Assembly (NCBI GenBank): GCA_013396525.1
Contig: VWYX01000208.1
Location: forward strand, 431,611-495,610
Direction: 5' to 3'
DNA: 64,000 bases
Source of the DNA: Chaetorhynchus papuensis
Lineage: Eukaryota; Chordata; Aves; Passeriformes; Rhipiduridae
Position 1 is the stretch's first letter, and every line of letters starts with the position of its first letter. A model generated the notes under the pieces. That model did no database searches, had not been told where the DNA came from, and saw only the letters and a program-made list of their open reading frames with translations. The translations under genes and the position numbers were made by a program. Positions 27,901-39,390 of this stretch are shown in pieces.

Positions 27901-28569
27901 TTCTACACATGATGTTGCTACTCACAGTATATTTTAAGTTTATTTGAAATTTGCCCGATACATTACAAATATATTCAAACTTGAGACAGTGTCTGAAACT
28001 TAAATAAACTAGTAAGAAAAATCAATATGGTAGAAGGCCCTGTGGATTACTTTTAAATCACACAGAGAAGCAAATGTATAGTTCCCTAATGCCTGCTACC
28101 TTCCGGTAGTAGTTCTGGTACTACCTCTGGCAATACAGAAATCAACAAACATTAGAAAAAACTACTCTGTTTTCTTTGTGATTCATTGTTTCAAATATAT
28201 TTCAAGCAAGAACAAAGACATATAGACAAATGTTACTTTCATAACATCTGAGCGGTCCTGCTGAGACAGACCTTCTTGAAGATACCCCTCCACTTACTCC
28301 TGAGGAAATGAAACAGAAATCAGACTTAGGCTCTTTTACAAGCCACAGGGTTGATTTTACAAACTTTATTATACTTCCCATTACTGCTGACAGGCTGTAC
28401 ATTCATGTGTGCACTTGAAAACAGAACAAGTTCTGCTTCACTTTAAATGGAAATACACAATGTTCATTTACCAGGAGCCTGGGCAGGCACAGCACTCACT
28501 CTGACTGGTTACCACACAGGTAAGCCCAACAGCTAACTGGCTTCTTGCTAAAGCCAGCCTGCTTTCCAA

Positions 28570-28620
28570 ACACATTTTATGGAATCTGGGGAACACCAGA
28601 CACATTTTATGGAATCTGGG
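28570..28620. repeat. 21-bp direct repeat, 30-bp period
   Basis: The segments 28570-28590 and 28600-28620 are identical (core CATTTTATGGAATCTGGG), with a 9-base spacer. A simple local duplication in intron sequence. Confidence 0.9.
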
Positions 28621-29357
28621 TAAGTGGAAGCCTAACTACTTGTGCTCAGATCCCTGACTAAAAACAATAGCAGCTGGAACATCACTGTAGTTATAGGGCA
28701 GTGGGACTAGAGAAGAGCCTTTAGAAATATTCTTGGCTTCCCAAATCTGAAAGTGAGACTCAAAGTGAGATTTAATAAATCATGTAGATAAAGAGATGTT
28801 TCATAATCTAATTATACATAAGAGTATTTTCTGTTGAAGTTATTAATATGGTATCTTCCATTTTTGACATTCCATAAATATTTCTTCAGTGATTTGTTTC
28901 TCTTGAAGTTCAAAAGAGAGTTACACAGCTTGTTACCAAGCAGTAAAGATTACTTTTGTCAACACTCACAGAAACCTCTAATTACATGAGTCAATGGAGG
29001 TTTACAACAAAATAAACAGTTAGGAAAACTGGAAAAAGTTGTTATGGAACAGGTAATGTCTGACGAAAAGTGTGATGCCCAGCCATTTACTCATGTCTTA
29101 CATGAAGCATCTATTTACAAAGGAAATAATGATGGAACATAAAAGTGGTGAGATCCTAACAGAATTAATTTCTTTGGGTACATTCATCAAGGTAATAACA
29201 TTGTATTGAACAGACTTCAAAAAAACTTTTTTGAAAAAGGCACCCCTTGAGTTTTTACAAAACAAAAGGCATATTCTGATCAGAAAGAAAGCGCCCTTTT
29301 GCATACGCAAATAAATTTTTTTCTGCTCCATGAACTGTTGATTCTATTGTTATGCTT

Positions 29358-29897
29358 TTACTGCTCTTGTGAGACCCTGCCTGGAGTACTATGTCCAGTG
29401 GGGCCCACAGCACAAGAAAGAAGTTGACCTGTTGGAGTGAGTCCCGAAGAGGCAACTAAGCTGATAGAGGGCTGGAACACCTCTCCTGTAAGGACAGGTC
29501 GAGACAGCTGAACTGTTCAGCCTGGAGAAGGGAAGGCTTTAAGGAGACCTTTTAACACCTTCCTGGACACCTTCCAGTACCCAAAGGGAGCCTACAGGAA
29601 AGCTGGACAGGGACTTTTTACAAGGCACATAGTGACAGGACAAGGGGCAATGACTTCAAAGTGAAAGAGAGCCGTTTTAGAGTAGATATTGGGACAAAAT
29701 TCTGTAAATGAGGGTGGTGAAGCACTGGAATAGGTTGCCCAGAGAGGCTGTGGGTTCCCCATCCCTGGGAGTGTTCAAGATCAGGCTGGATGGGGCTCTG
29801 AGCAGTCTGGTCTAGTTGAAAGTTCCCTGCCCATGGCAGAGGGTTTGAAAATAGACGGTCTTTAAGGTCCCTTCCAACCCAAATCATTCAAGGATTC
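29358..29897 (+). mobile_element. CR1 retrotransposon, 5'-truncated 3' end
   Basis: Begins within the CR1 ORF2 carboxy region (the segment GAGACCCTGCCTGGAGTAC corresponds to the RPHLEY area) and runs through the 3' UTR to GGTCCCTTCCAACCCAAATC and a short tail near 29897. Numerous indels and stops are present. Plus orientation, antisense to GLIS3. Confidence 0.92.
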
Positions 29898-30250
29898 CAT
29901 GCTGAACCAGTGTTTTTTAGTATGAATTGTTCGGACCTTGAGAACTAGATATGGCATTTAGCTTCAACAACAAAGATTTACTTTAATGGCAGAAATAACT
30001 TAAGAAATATTTCCTGACAACTGTTTGGTGCTATGTTCTGAAATACCAAGACCTTTTTCCTCATTCAGGGAACATAATAACCATTTCTTTAAAAAAAAAA
30101 ACAAATCATCCTTAGAGAAAACAGAAATTCCATCATGGAAAATCAGAATCAGAGACTCTAAAATACTATTTTTTACAATAATAGATATATTCCAACCACT
30201 GATGAATTTTATCATATTTACTTTACTGCCTCCTCATGCTTGAACTAGCT

Positions 30251-30286
30251 GCCATTAGAAGGAATGATGGTCATTCCTTCTCTGGC
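30251..30286. repeat. Strong perfect hairpin, 11-bp arms extended to 15 bp
   Basis: AGAAGGAATGA (30257-30267) and TCATTCCTTCT (30271-30281) are exact reverse complements around a TGG loop. Outside a small internal loop, GCCA (30251-30254) pairs with TGGC (30283-30286). The stem is too short for a usual pre-microRNA. Confidence 0.85.
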
Positions 30287-30909
30287 ATATTCACTATTCA
30301 TTTCTATCAGATGTGATTGTAAAACTGTTTCATCTGATCAATCCAAAGACTGCACAGGTTTCCTCGAGGGCTTTAAGTTGGGAAAGTTCAGTTAGCTTCA
30401 GAAAAGCTTGTGTTTTTATTAATTCATGTTCATTCTTCCTTTCCACTCCTTCTGCTTCTATTTTTCTCTTTTCAGCAAGGAAAAGAACTACATTTCTTTT
30501 AGATACAGTAGAGAGTTATAAAATTCTCAATTAAAAGAAGTCCAAAACACATTGAAGGGCTGAATGTTGCTGATATATATTATCTACAAATGTGCAAGAG
30601 GAAGCAGTCTGACCTGCTGCTGGTTTTTTTTGCTGCTGGGGAGTGCTACACAGAAGGTCACACCTAGTCCGAGCTAGCAAAGAATGAGGTGGAAAGAAGG
30701 AAAACTGAACTAACAACAGCTGAGATATGCTTCACTGTAAGCCAGAGGCACACAAAACACAAGTTTAGATGGGCTACACAGTATGCTAGATGCCACATTA
30801 ACCCAGTGACTGCTCCTAGTACTACCAGAATAAAGGCACTTCCATGCAGAAAATCACGCAATATTACCCAGAGTCACTGCTGATTTCTGGCACCCAGCTT
30901 CACTAACCT

Positions 30910-30939
30910 AAAATTACCCCCACTTCCAGGGGTAATTTT
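30910..30939. repeat. Perfect inverted repeat, 11-bp arms
   Basis: AAAATTACCCC (30910-30920) and GGGGTAATTTT (30929-30939) are exact reverse complements with an 8-base loop. An imperfect AT-rich direct duplication follows immediately. Confidence 0.85.
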
Positions 30940-30989
30940 GATTAAAATAAAAAATAATAATTTGAATAAAATAAAAAATTATTAATAAA
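30940..30989. repeat. Imperfect AT-rich direct duplication
   Basis: Two units of about 24 bp beginning AAAATAAAAAATWATWA follow each other (near 30944-30967 and 30968-30989). AT-rich slippage repeat beside the inverted repeat. Confidence 0.65.
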
Positions 30990-31721
30990 TGCTTCTTAAA
31001 AGATGCATTAGTTAAGTACCGAAAACCCAAAGCGGACCAACTCATAGGCACTTCTTGTCCTTCCTACAATGCCAGCAGAAGGGTAAAACATGACAATAGG
31101 CTTTGCCAAGGTTAGATCAACACTCTGCAGCATCCTGATCTCTCATCCAGGAGAGAAACCCTGGTTCCTATCTTAGAAATCAGAATGTGCCCCAGATGCA
31201 ACCTAGATTGAAATCACAGGAAATCAAAGTGCTGCAGAGCTGGGGCAGGACTAGCCGATGCCGATGGGACAACTACATTTTTTCAGTATTGAGAGTGGCA
31301 CTAGCTCGTCAAACCATAAACCCTCATGCTATTGTATTGTGATTAATTTATCCTCAAACATTTTCAGGCAGAAATGTTGCTACTTAAAAAGTTATTGTAT
31401 TCATGCCACTGAAACAATTTTCAGAATAATTAATATTTTCTGATTTTTTGAGAGCGTCTTTTGTGAATATCTTTAAAATTTATAGTAGAAATAGTTAATC
31501 AATCTTCAAAGAAAATAGTTAATTTCTACTACGCAAGTCCTATTTATTTAGAGGATTATCCATGGATGCAACAAACACTTTACTATGTGCTTTACTCACA
31601 TGCCTCTACATCCTGACTAGAGCTGCTTCTTTCCTTCTTTCAAGGTCTGACTCTGCTTTGACCCCTCTCAACACTCACAGTATTTTCTCCCTTGTATATT
31701 ACCCATTCCTCCATAACTTTC

Positions 31722-31846
31722 TAGGTGGGTTTGGGCTTCTGTTTGGTTGGTTGGTTTTTGTTTGTTTGCAGGGGGGTTGTTTGTTTTGGTTTGCTTTGGG
31801 GTTTTTTTGTTTGGATGGTTGGTTGGGTTTTTTGGGTTTTTTTTGA
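31722..31846. repeat. GT/T-rich simple repeat (GGTTT)n
   Basis: GGTTGGTTGG, TTTGTTTGTTTG and TTTTTTTG stretches over about 120 bp. It creates a hydrophobic-looking but meaningless open frame. Confidence 0.88.
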
Positions 31847-33684
31847 AGATGAGGCAGCTGTATGTAACAGCAAGTACCTTTGCTTGCAGTACTGAACATT
31901 AAAGAAGCTAACCACACAAGTTGACTTGCACTTTCTTATTTGAAATTCCTTGGTTAAATATGAAATAAATTTTAATGACTGTCTTCTCATAGTTTTAATC
32001 TCTCTCTAGCATTTTCAAGCACCAAACATAGTTTTCTTCTACCTCCTCAAACATATACTAAGACTTAAATGTTTACAGAAAGCATTCAGTGTTGATGTTA
32101 GAAAGCAAAGGGGAAATGAATCTAAATAATCCTGTAAATATACATGTCTGATCTCTAAGTTCACTTTAGAAGTTGAAGCATAAATTCTACTTTTAAAAGG
32201 GTAGAATTCCTCATGGCATACTTTTTGTTCTTTATTTGCTACCAAATATTGACTTACAACAGTGGAAATGTGCCAGAGCAAACATGTGGAAGTGTCAGAG
32301 CTCACTTTCCCACAGCAGGATCTGTTAATGTTACTTCTGCCATTGTTGCAGGTTAGCACTGAAAAATGCCCCTGCTTTGCCGATGGTACACAAAGAAGGT
32401 GGCTGTGAGTTCTCCTTTCACAGTCCAAGAGGATATAAAAAGGAACAGAGAAATTTACCTACATTCTGCTTCATGGTACCAGTGGTACAGAAAGAGTTTG
32501 AAATGTGTAAGTATCAGTCACATTACTGGGGCAAATACATCTGTGGAGCTTATGGATGCAAATATCACGGCAGCCACAGATAAAGCAGTTGGCAAGTGAA
32601 GGGGCAGTGGAGGAGAACACAAGTAGAGAACCACAATACATGCTCAGTGGACACAGCTAACATCTTCAGAAACAGAAGGGGACCGATACAGGGAACATTA
32701 CCAAGAAACCAGAGTGCTAATTAGGCCCCGTGCTGATCCAGCCAGCTCACAGGCAGGCTGTGAGCACAGCCCGTACGGGAACTAAACACTGCTGACAGGA
32801 TGCTAAGGCAGAGCTGGTAAGGACCCTGTCCTTCAGAAAGATCCCATCTCCTGTCGTGGCACAGATCAACCTTCTACAAAAACAGTGAACATCATATTAG
32901 AGTTTTGACCCTGAGAATCAACATATTTAGTCTCTCGAGTCAGGATTTTGCAATTACTCATTCCTATGACAAGTCTCACTAAGCTACATATCCTGTATAA
33001 ATCTCTTGTGAGAAAACTCCTTCCAGCAAATATAAAAACAAAATGGTATCTTTGACACATTTTACAAGTACATCTCAGGACCAGTTAGCTTTTTCTTTAA
33101 TATTTAAAATCTATAATAAACATTTTTAAATTATTTTGTTGTTTCAGAGGTCAAAGCATTTTAAAACTACCAGATTTCAACTTCACCTAACAGCTAATGA
33201 TAAAACATTGTTAAACCATGCTTAAAAAGATGATATTTAGACAGATGTTACAATATTTTCAGGAGAACACCACTGTAAGTAAAGACAATCCGACTTAATA
33301 TCCGCAGTGACAGATTATGGAAAACTGTTATCTCTCCTGAATAACTAAAACACTCTTCTTAATTACAGACTGTAGCCTACACATTTTATTTAATTGAAGC
33401 TTTCTAACTGCTTGATATTTTAATTTCTTCAGGGAAATTTATTTTATACCTCTATTTGAGCAAGAATGAGAATTGTTTTTCTATAGCTACATCATACAGG
33501 ACTAAAAATACAATGCAATACTTACTGTTTGGTCTTAAATTCTTGTAAGTGTTTACTTGCTGTTTACAGGACACCAGGCTTACTACTTAATTTTGTTGAT
33601 TTAGTAGTAGAAAAGCATTAAACTAATGCTCAAAAGCTGAAACTATACAAATAAAAATCAGTGAAAGGGCACATTTTAAAAATG

Positions 33685-33712
33685 TAATTTTAATTAATCA
33701 TGCAAATGAGTT
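33685..33712. promoter_or_regulatory. Candidate POU/homeodomain binding cluster
   Basis: TTTTAATTAATCATGCAAATGA contains homeodomain-type TTAATTAA and the canonical octamer ATGCAAAT (33700-33707) 2 bp apart. Such a pairing is common in developmental enhancers. Function is only inferred, and AT-rich introns give such matches by chance. Confidence 0.3.
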
Positions 33713-34693
33713 ACTAGCATAACTACTGATTCCTCCTCCCTGAAGTTTTCAAGATTAAATGTCTTTCCGTAAGGGGTATTTCAATTATTCATAAATTACT
33801 AGTTCAAAGTTTAACTACTTAAAATATAAAAGTCCCCATTAGAGGGCTAATTATTTAACAGACCAACAGCATCTCAAAATAAAGTCCCTCTCATCAAAAG
33901 AAGAGACATGTCTCTTTTGTCCTGTGGTCTTTAAAAAATTTTGTTTGTTCATTTGAGAGTCTGCCATATTGCTTCACACATGTGAATCATGCCTGTATCA
34001 CAGAGACAGTGCTTACTCAGAACTCAGCACGTCAGCAGCACATCAGCTGAACTCTTGACCTCACTAAAAATCCTTGTTTCTGAACCTTTTTCAGATTTCA
34101 CTCAATGTTCAAAACAGTAGCAGGTCTGTTCAAGGCATGGTAAAGATTTATAGCCTTCCTTGCGCACTTAAGGAGAGAAATAATTTCAAATACTGGGGAA
34201 ATATAAAGAGTTATTTTTACTCCCTTTCTATATTTTCAGATTGTTATGCTCTTGTGCCATCAGATGTTAAAGTGGGGATTTTTAGACCATTAGAGCATAC
34301 TATATACTCAGCATTCTGGAAACGTAACTCAGTTTGATCCCTTTAGGGAAAAAAACTAGTCATTAAGGAATACGATTCAACATTCATCTGTTTGCTGAGT
34401 TCAGGCATTTCTCTTTTCTCCCTACTTTGTGTTACAATTGCAGACATTAATCTTAATGCTGTTGCCAATTTAAGTATGACCTTGAGAAGCAAGAAGGTAT
34501 CAGAAAAAAAATGTGCTAAAAGCACACAGATTCTCAGTTTATCTGGGTTTAATTTCATGTCTTCACACACATTGCAAATTCTCCAGTGCTGTTTATGATC
34601 TTGGGAATCTGTGATCACATGTGAATCTCTGCTGATTGTATCCCACCAGAGTGAAGTGTCTGTTCCTTGGCTTCCTCCTCACAGAACTGATCC

Positions 34694-34698
34694 AGCAC
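34694..34698. repeat. Target-site duplication AGCAC, left copy
   Basis: The five bases directly before the TG of the solo LTR are AGCAC, identical to the five directly after its CA end. Confidence 0.88.
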
Positions 34699-35267
34699 TG
34701 TTATCAGTTAGGTTAGAGCTGATTTCTTCTCAGCAGCTGTTACACTGCTGTGTTTTGGGTACAGAATGAGAATGTTGTTGGTACCACACTGATGTTTTGG
34801 TTTTTTCCTAAGTTGTGTTTATCCTAAATCAAGGAATTTTTTTTCTTTTCTTATGCTCCACCAGTGAGGAGGTGAGAAAATAAACTGTGAGGGAGCACAG
34901 CTGGGATGAGTGACTGGAACTGACCAAAGGGATATTCCACACCACAGAACATCAGGCCCAAGGAATAAACTGGGGGGAGTTACCTGGAAGGGGCCGATCG
35001 GGGTTCGGGAAGGCGGGTCTGGCAGTGGTCAGTGGGGGATGAGCAATTTCATCGTGCATCACTTGTTTTTTCCCTTTTTATTATCATTATTATAATTTCG
35101 CATTACTACTGTGTTTTACTTTCTTTTCAATTATTAAACTATTCTTATCTTAACACACAAGTTTTGCTTCTATTCTGCTCCCTTTCCACTGGGGCAGGGG
35201 GAAAGAGAGTGGGGACTGAGTGAGCGGCTCGGCGGTGTTTTATCTCCAGCTGGCTTAAAACAGGACA
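34699..35267 (+). mobile_element. Solo LTR of an old avian endogenous retrovirus
   Basis: This 569-bp element starts TG and ends CA (TGT...ACA) and is flanked by identical 5-bp AGCAC sequences. It resembles a long terminal repeat that I recall from many bird genomes. Recognisable blocks are TGATGTTTTGG and GTGTTTATCCTAAATCAAGG in the left part, GATATTCCACACCACAG and CTGGGGGGAG in the middle, GAGCAATTTCATCGTGCATC, and the right-end GTGAGCGGCTC segment. An AATAAA stands at 34964-34969 where a promoter TATA-type element would sit, and an ATTAAA lies near 35134. No gag, pol or env sequence adjoins, so recombination between two LTRs probably removed the body. A 5-bp duplication fits class III (ERVL-like) elements better than 4- or 6-bp classes, but the class is an inference. 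Confidence 0.9.
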
Positions 35268-35272
35268 AGCAC
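35268..35272. repeat. Target-site duplication AGCAC, right copy
   Basis: The five bases directly after the CA end of the solo LTR are AGCAC. The matching pair supports insertion by an integrase and fixes the element boundaries. Confidence 0.88.
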
Positions 35273-36689
35273 TAATCCAGACACCAGTAGAAGTGAAGAA
35301 TACTGTAGCAAATAGTTACAAGGAGCATTTTTGTTTGGTTGTGCATTTTTTTTCTCTTTTAATAGCAGTTGTCAATTGATAGTGTCCAAGATCCCTCCTA
35401 CAGTGGGGAATCCCCAGCCAAAGCAACATTGCAGACCATTGTCCTGTCATCATGTCTAAAGAACTGCCTTCAAACTGAGAAAACTGACTCAAAAGCAGTT
35501 CATGAGACTGAAGAGGAAAAGCTATTTGAGGATCTATCCCAGGTTATTTCATTAAAATGTCTGAAAGTGTTCTCATATATATAGGCTAAAAAAAAACATG
35601 TTAAAGTATAGCATGGTCTCAAAAATAGCATAGGGCTACATAAAATGTCACCAGATGGCACTATTAACATAGTGTTCAAGCTCTTTCAAGCATGCAAGCA
35701 AGTTTTTACCTTCAAGGTAGTATATCTTGGTTTTTGTTCTTGTTTTGGTTGTGAGGTACATGAAAGAAGTCTTTGCAGATAAAGGACTCTTGTTACAGTC
35801 TGGAGGACAAAGCCCCTCCCAGAGAGTTAAGCAGCACCAAAGAGACAGAATAAGACTCCTGGGTGCAAATTTTACACTGTTTATAGCTCATTCAAGGGAG
35901 TTGTACTTGCAAGACTTTCCTGAGCTCACAGAGGACCACAGATCTCTTTTCTGAATATCTTTCCACTGGGAAAACTGCTGCCTTCAGATGCCAAGCAGCA
36001 GCTGCAACAGCAGGGCTGAACTACTTGTATGCAGTGCAGATGTAATGTCATTGTTTTACCCATATGAATAAAACTTCAAAATTTTATTCAAAATATTTTC
36101 CTTCCCTGTCTCCTAGGAGAGACCACATTCTATTCTTTTGGAATATAAAATTCTAAAAATGACAGAGAAGATGGTGTATGCTAAAAATTCATCTATTTTT
36201 ACCCAAGTTTTGCAGTGATGTGAGGTGTACAATGAACTTCCCCTTAAAGTGTCATAATCTGGTGCTGCCTGGTGTTTAGCCAATCTAAGTACTTAAATCT
36301 GGAAGAGATTCTGAAAGTTACATATCCTGTTCTTTGCATCACTTGCACAATGAGTTCTGAATTATTCTGTTTTTGCAGATGGAAAATTATGGAGCCAAAC
36401 ATGTCCAACTGAATGGTGTAATGACAACATTTCAGAGAACTCAAGATTTTTGTCTTAAGCAATGTTCATTCCTGTCTTAATATTTCATAACACTGAGTCA
36501 TAAACACTGAGGAGGAAAACAGTAATGAATACTGGCTACTTCTCCTTGCCCCTTACACACCTTTGCATAGCAGAGTCCTCAGAAATATACTCCTGATACC
36601 AAGTTTTAAACATAACTTTTTAAAATCTAGACTACTATATACAGTAATGAAGATGTCCCATGTCTCTATGGAACACTAGTCATTAGTCT

Positions 36690-36721
36690 CCTAAAAACCA
36701 CCTAAAAACCTCCTAAAAACT
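36690..36721. repeat. Short tandem repeat CCTAAAAACC-like
   Basis: Three imperfect copies of CTCCTAAAAA / CACCTAAAAA / CTCCTAAAAA follow one another. Local slippage duplication in intron sequence. Confidence 0.75.
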
Positions 36722-39209
36722 AAGCAGTAACAGCTTACCACCTGTGACTGGGTGGTTGTTCTACATGCTTTTATTACAAAAATCCCAAATCTTCTGAAAA
36801 ACCTCTCAAAGAATGTGCTGGGGAGTATAATGAGTAACTCTTTGCATTAGAAAGATTCACAGAACTTTGATCACTGTCCCAGGAAGCATCAGGTCACAAT
36901 AAACTATACAAGCTGATTAGGGTCAACCATCATCATTCTACGTGTCAGCATTGCTGCTGTCAATTGCCCAGTCAACCACAGCAAAAAATACTCAGTAATA
37001 ACCATTCATATCTGATGTGCTAACTAGGAGTTTAGCTATTTAATTTGTATAGAAATAACTGTGAGGCTTTTCATCTAGCAGTGTAATTCCATATAAAATT
37101 AAATCAAGCCATAGCATCTTGATAAAAGAGACTGTAATGATTTGCATGTTAGTGGTTCATTTGTTGCTCGTTTCAGAAGGGAAGCTCAAAATTCGTATCT
37201 CAAACTAACTACAAAAATGTCTGTATTTTAAAAATCTGAGTCAACAGCCATAAGCATTTTAAATTATAGGACGCAGTACTTCTATTTTGTGACCTCCTTT
37301 TCCATTCCATAGTCAGCCTAGGAGTTTAATTACTGAGAATGAATTAAACAACTTAAACATTAAAAAAACCCTGAGCCTACGCTTCTTATCCTTCTCCCTC
37401 CATTAAAATGGTCCAGTATTTGTATTATGTTCAGTTTTGTACTTACAGTATACATACTGTATACATCTCACAGAACACACAAACGTGTACACAACATTCT
37501 GAAAAGGGATAAGGCACGTGACCTGTAGGGCTCCTTCACTCTCCCCTAACTGGTCACTTAAGAGATGGCAAACCACTGCAGCAAAGCATGATTTCCAGAC
37601 ATTCTGAGTAACTGAGGCCAAGGTGGAAGGCATACTTTGCCACAAAACTTAAGAGCCTCTCAGGAAGTTCTTTTCTCTGTCAGCACATTATCTGTCCCAA
37701 GCAGGCAATCAATTACACAGTGCCACATGTCAGTGATTCTTTTTTGATCAGGAACAGTTGATTTAGGAACAGTTCAACCTAAATAAAATAACCAAGATAC
37801 ACCCGGCCACTTCTGTTCTTCCATAAATCAAGACTCCAGGACATGAAAGGCAAGACCGTGAAGTTGACAGAGTAGCCTGGAACAACCAGGATACTCCCCA
37901 TAGGAAACAGCAGAGAGCCTCACTGACTGCTCAGTCCTAATGCCTGCACCAGTATTCTGTATCAGATAAAAATCACTAGTCCTTAGTGTTCTGTTCTAGC
38001 TACTGCTTTTTAGCCATTTACTCACGGGCTGCTTAGGTTTCCAGCCTAGCCCAAATCCAGATTTTCAGCCCAGGTTCCTCTGACTGCTGATTTGAGCCAA
38101 TGGATACCAGATGCTCTTGACAAGGTTTTTGAAAGAGTGCCCTTCTTTGCCACTTTGATCTGGACCATTATTTACTTGACTGTGGCACACAGCTCTACCC
38201 TTGACCATTGCCTAGGGCTGGCCATTAGAACAGACCATACCTATTGACACTTCAGTTATTTTAACTTTAGGGACAACATGAAAGGTACACTACTATTTTT
38301 TTTTTAACTGGAAAAATGCACTTTCGCCTTGTCACACCTGTACTCAAAAACACCTGAGTTAATCCTATCTAATCTGAATAAACACTGACTATAAGTACAA
38401 TGATAAATGTTCTTGATGTATCTACTTGGGAATGCATGAAAGAAGATTCTGTTTCTTGCTGTATTCTGCATTCCTCTGTATTCTGACATACTTTATTAGA
38501 TGCATCTGATGTCTGTGTAGATAAGCACCACTGCAAAAACCTTTAAAGTGCAAAATAAAGTCAATTATATTTTAGAAGGATATGGCAGTCTGATTTATAA
38601 GATATGTGGATGTCAGTTTGGTAAAACATAGAGCATAAAAAGAAACAGATCACTAAAAATGGGAGTTGCATCTCACTACAAACAGAATTCTTATGCATCA
38701 TTCAGCTGCAGAAAGATCTAAGATTTTGGAGCAAAAACACATTCAGTGACACATACCCTGACATAATTATAAGAAGGTGGTTTTCAACACATGGAAACTT
38801 CTGGGGTAAAAGAGTGCAGGCATTTAACGCCTTTTCTTAAAAACTGTACTTTTAACCTGATAGATGGGCCTTATTTTTTTTTCCCTGTGAAGTGCTTAGA
38901 ACTATTTAATAGTTCACTGTTTGCAATGGACAAGTCACTCTGTTGTTAACAGACGCCTTTCCTTTAGGGTACCGGACGTCTCACACAACTGCTGCTAAAA
39001 AACTTTCCAACTTGGATAACATAGGGATAACAAACTGTTCATTTTTAACCTGTTTAAAATAAGACAGCTAAAATCCGCAACTTACAGCCCACCCTTGGGG
39101 TGCTCAGTCCCATTTCAAGTCAAGGGCTTTTTAAATGTAGCTGCTGTTCACTGGAGCCAAGGAATACAGTCTTCATTCAGCATCTTACTGCAAGGAGCTA
39201 CGCATTGCA

Positions 39210-39390
39210 TGGCATGCAGCTTGGAGACTTCAGATTGTTCATTTACCTAACTGTGAATTCCTATTTGTGAGTCAGAACTGTTCAGCTTGAAAGCCGCTGT
39301 AATTAAGCTGACATGCCATTCAGTGACCTTGGCATAATCCTAATGAGATCTAAGTCACAGACAACAATTACTGAAAAAATAGAGGTACAG
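39210..39390. promoter_or_regulatory. Candidate conserved regulatory element
   Basis: A stretch free of repeats with closely packed site-like words: TGTAATTAAGC (homeodomain), CAGTGACCTTGGC (nuclear-receptor half-site), ATAATCCTAAT (OTX/bicoid-type), and ACAACAATTA (SOX-type). The word density resembles vertebrate non-coding enhancers. Conservation cannot be seen from one genome. Confidence 0.3.

Larger units (their letters stand above)
19289..29357. other. Intron stretch without recognised genes
   Basis: Contains the simple repeats near 19485, 20511 and 20907, the 28570 direct repeat and a candidate regulatory stretch near 24.6-24.9 kb. A short GC-richer patch lies at 21430-21560. The 129-codon plus-strand frame at 27493-27882 has no known motif. 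Confidence 0.6.
29898..34693. other. Intron stretch with hairpins and simple repeat
   Basis: Contains the hairpins at 30251 and 30910, the GT-rich repeat at 31722-31846 and the POU-type site at 33700. No exon or transposon was recognised. Confidence 0.6.

Noticed and set aside
30251..30286. Hairpin as a microRNA precursor
   Set aside because: The stem is only about 15 bp, far shorter than a usual pre-microRNA of about 60-70 nt.
31562..31846. Hydrophobic 94-codon frame resembling a membrane protein
   Set aside because: The hydrophobic part is translated GT/T-rich simple repeat.
32039..32428. 129-codon open frame on the minus strand
   Set aside because: Same strand as GLIS3, but no similarity to GLIS3 or any family I know and no convincing flanking splice sites.
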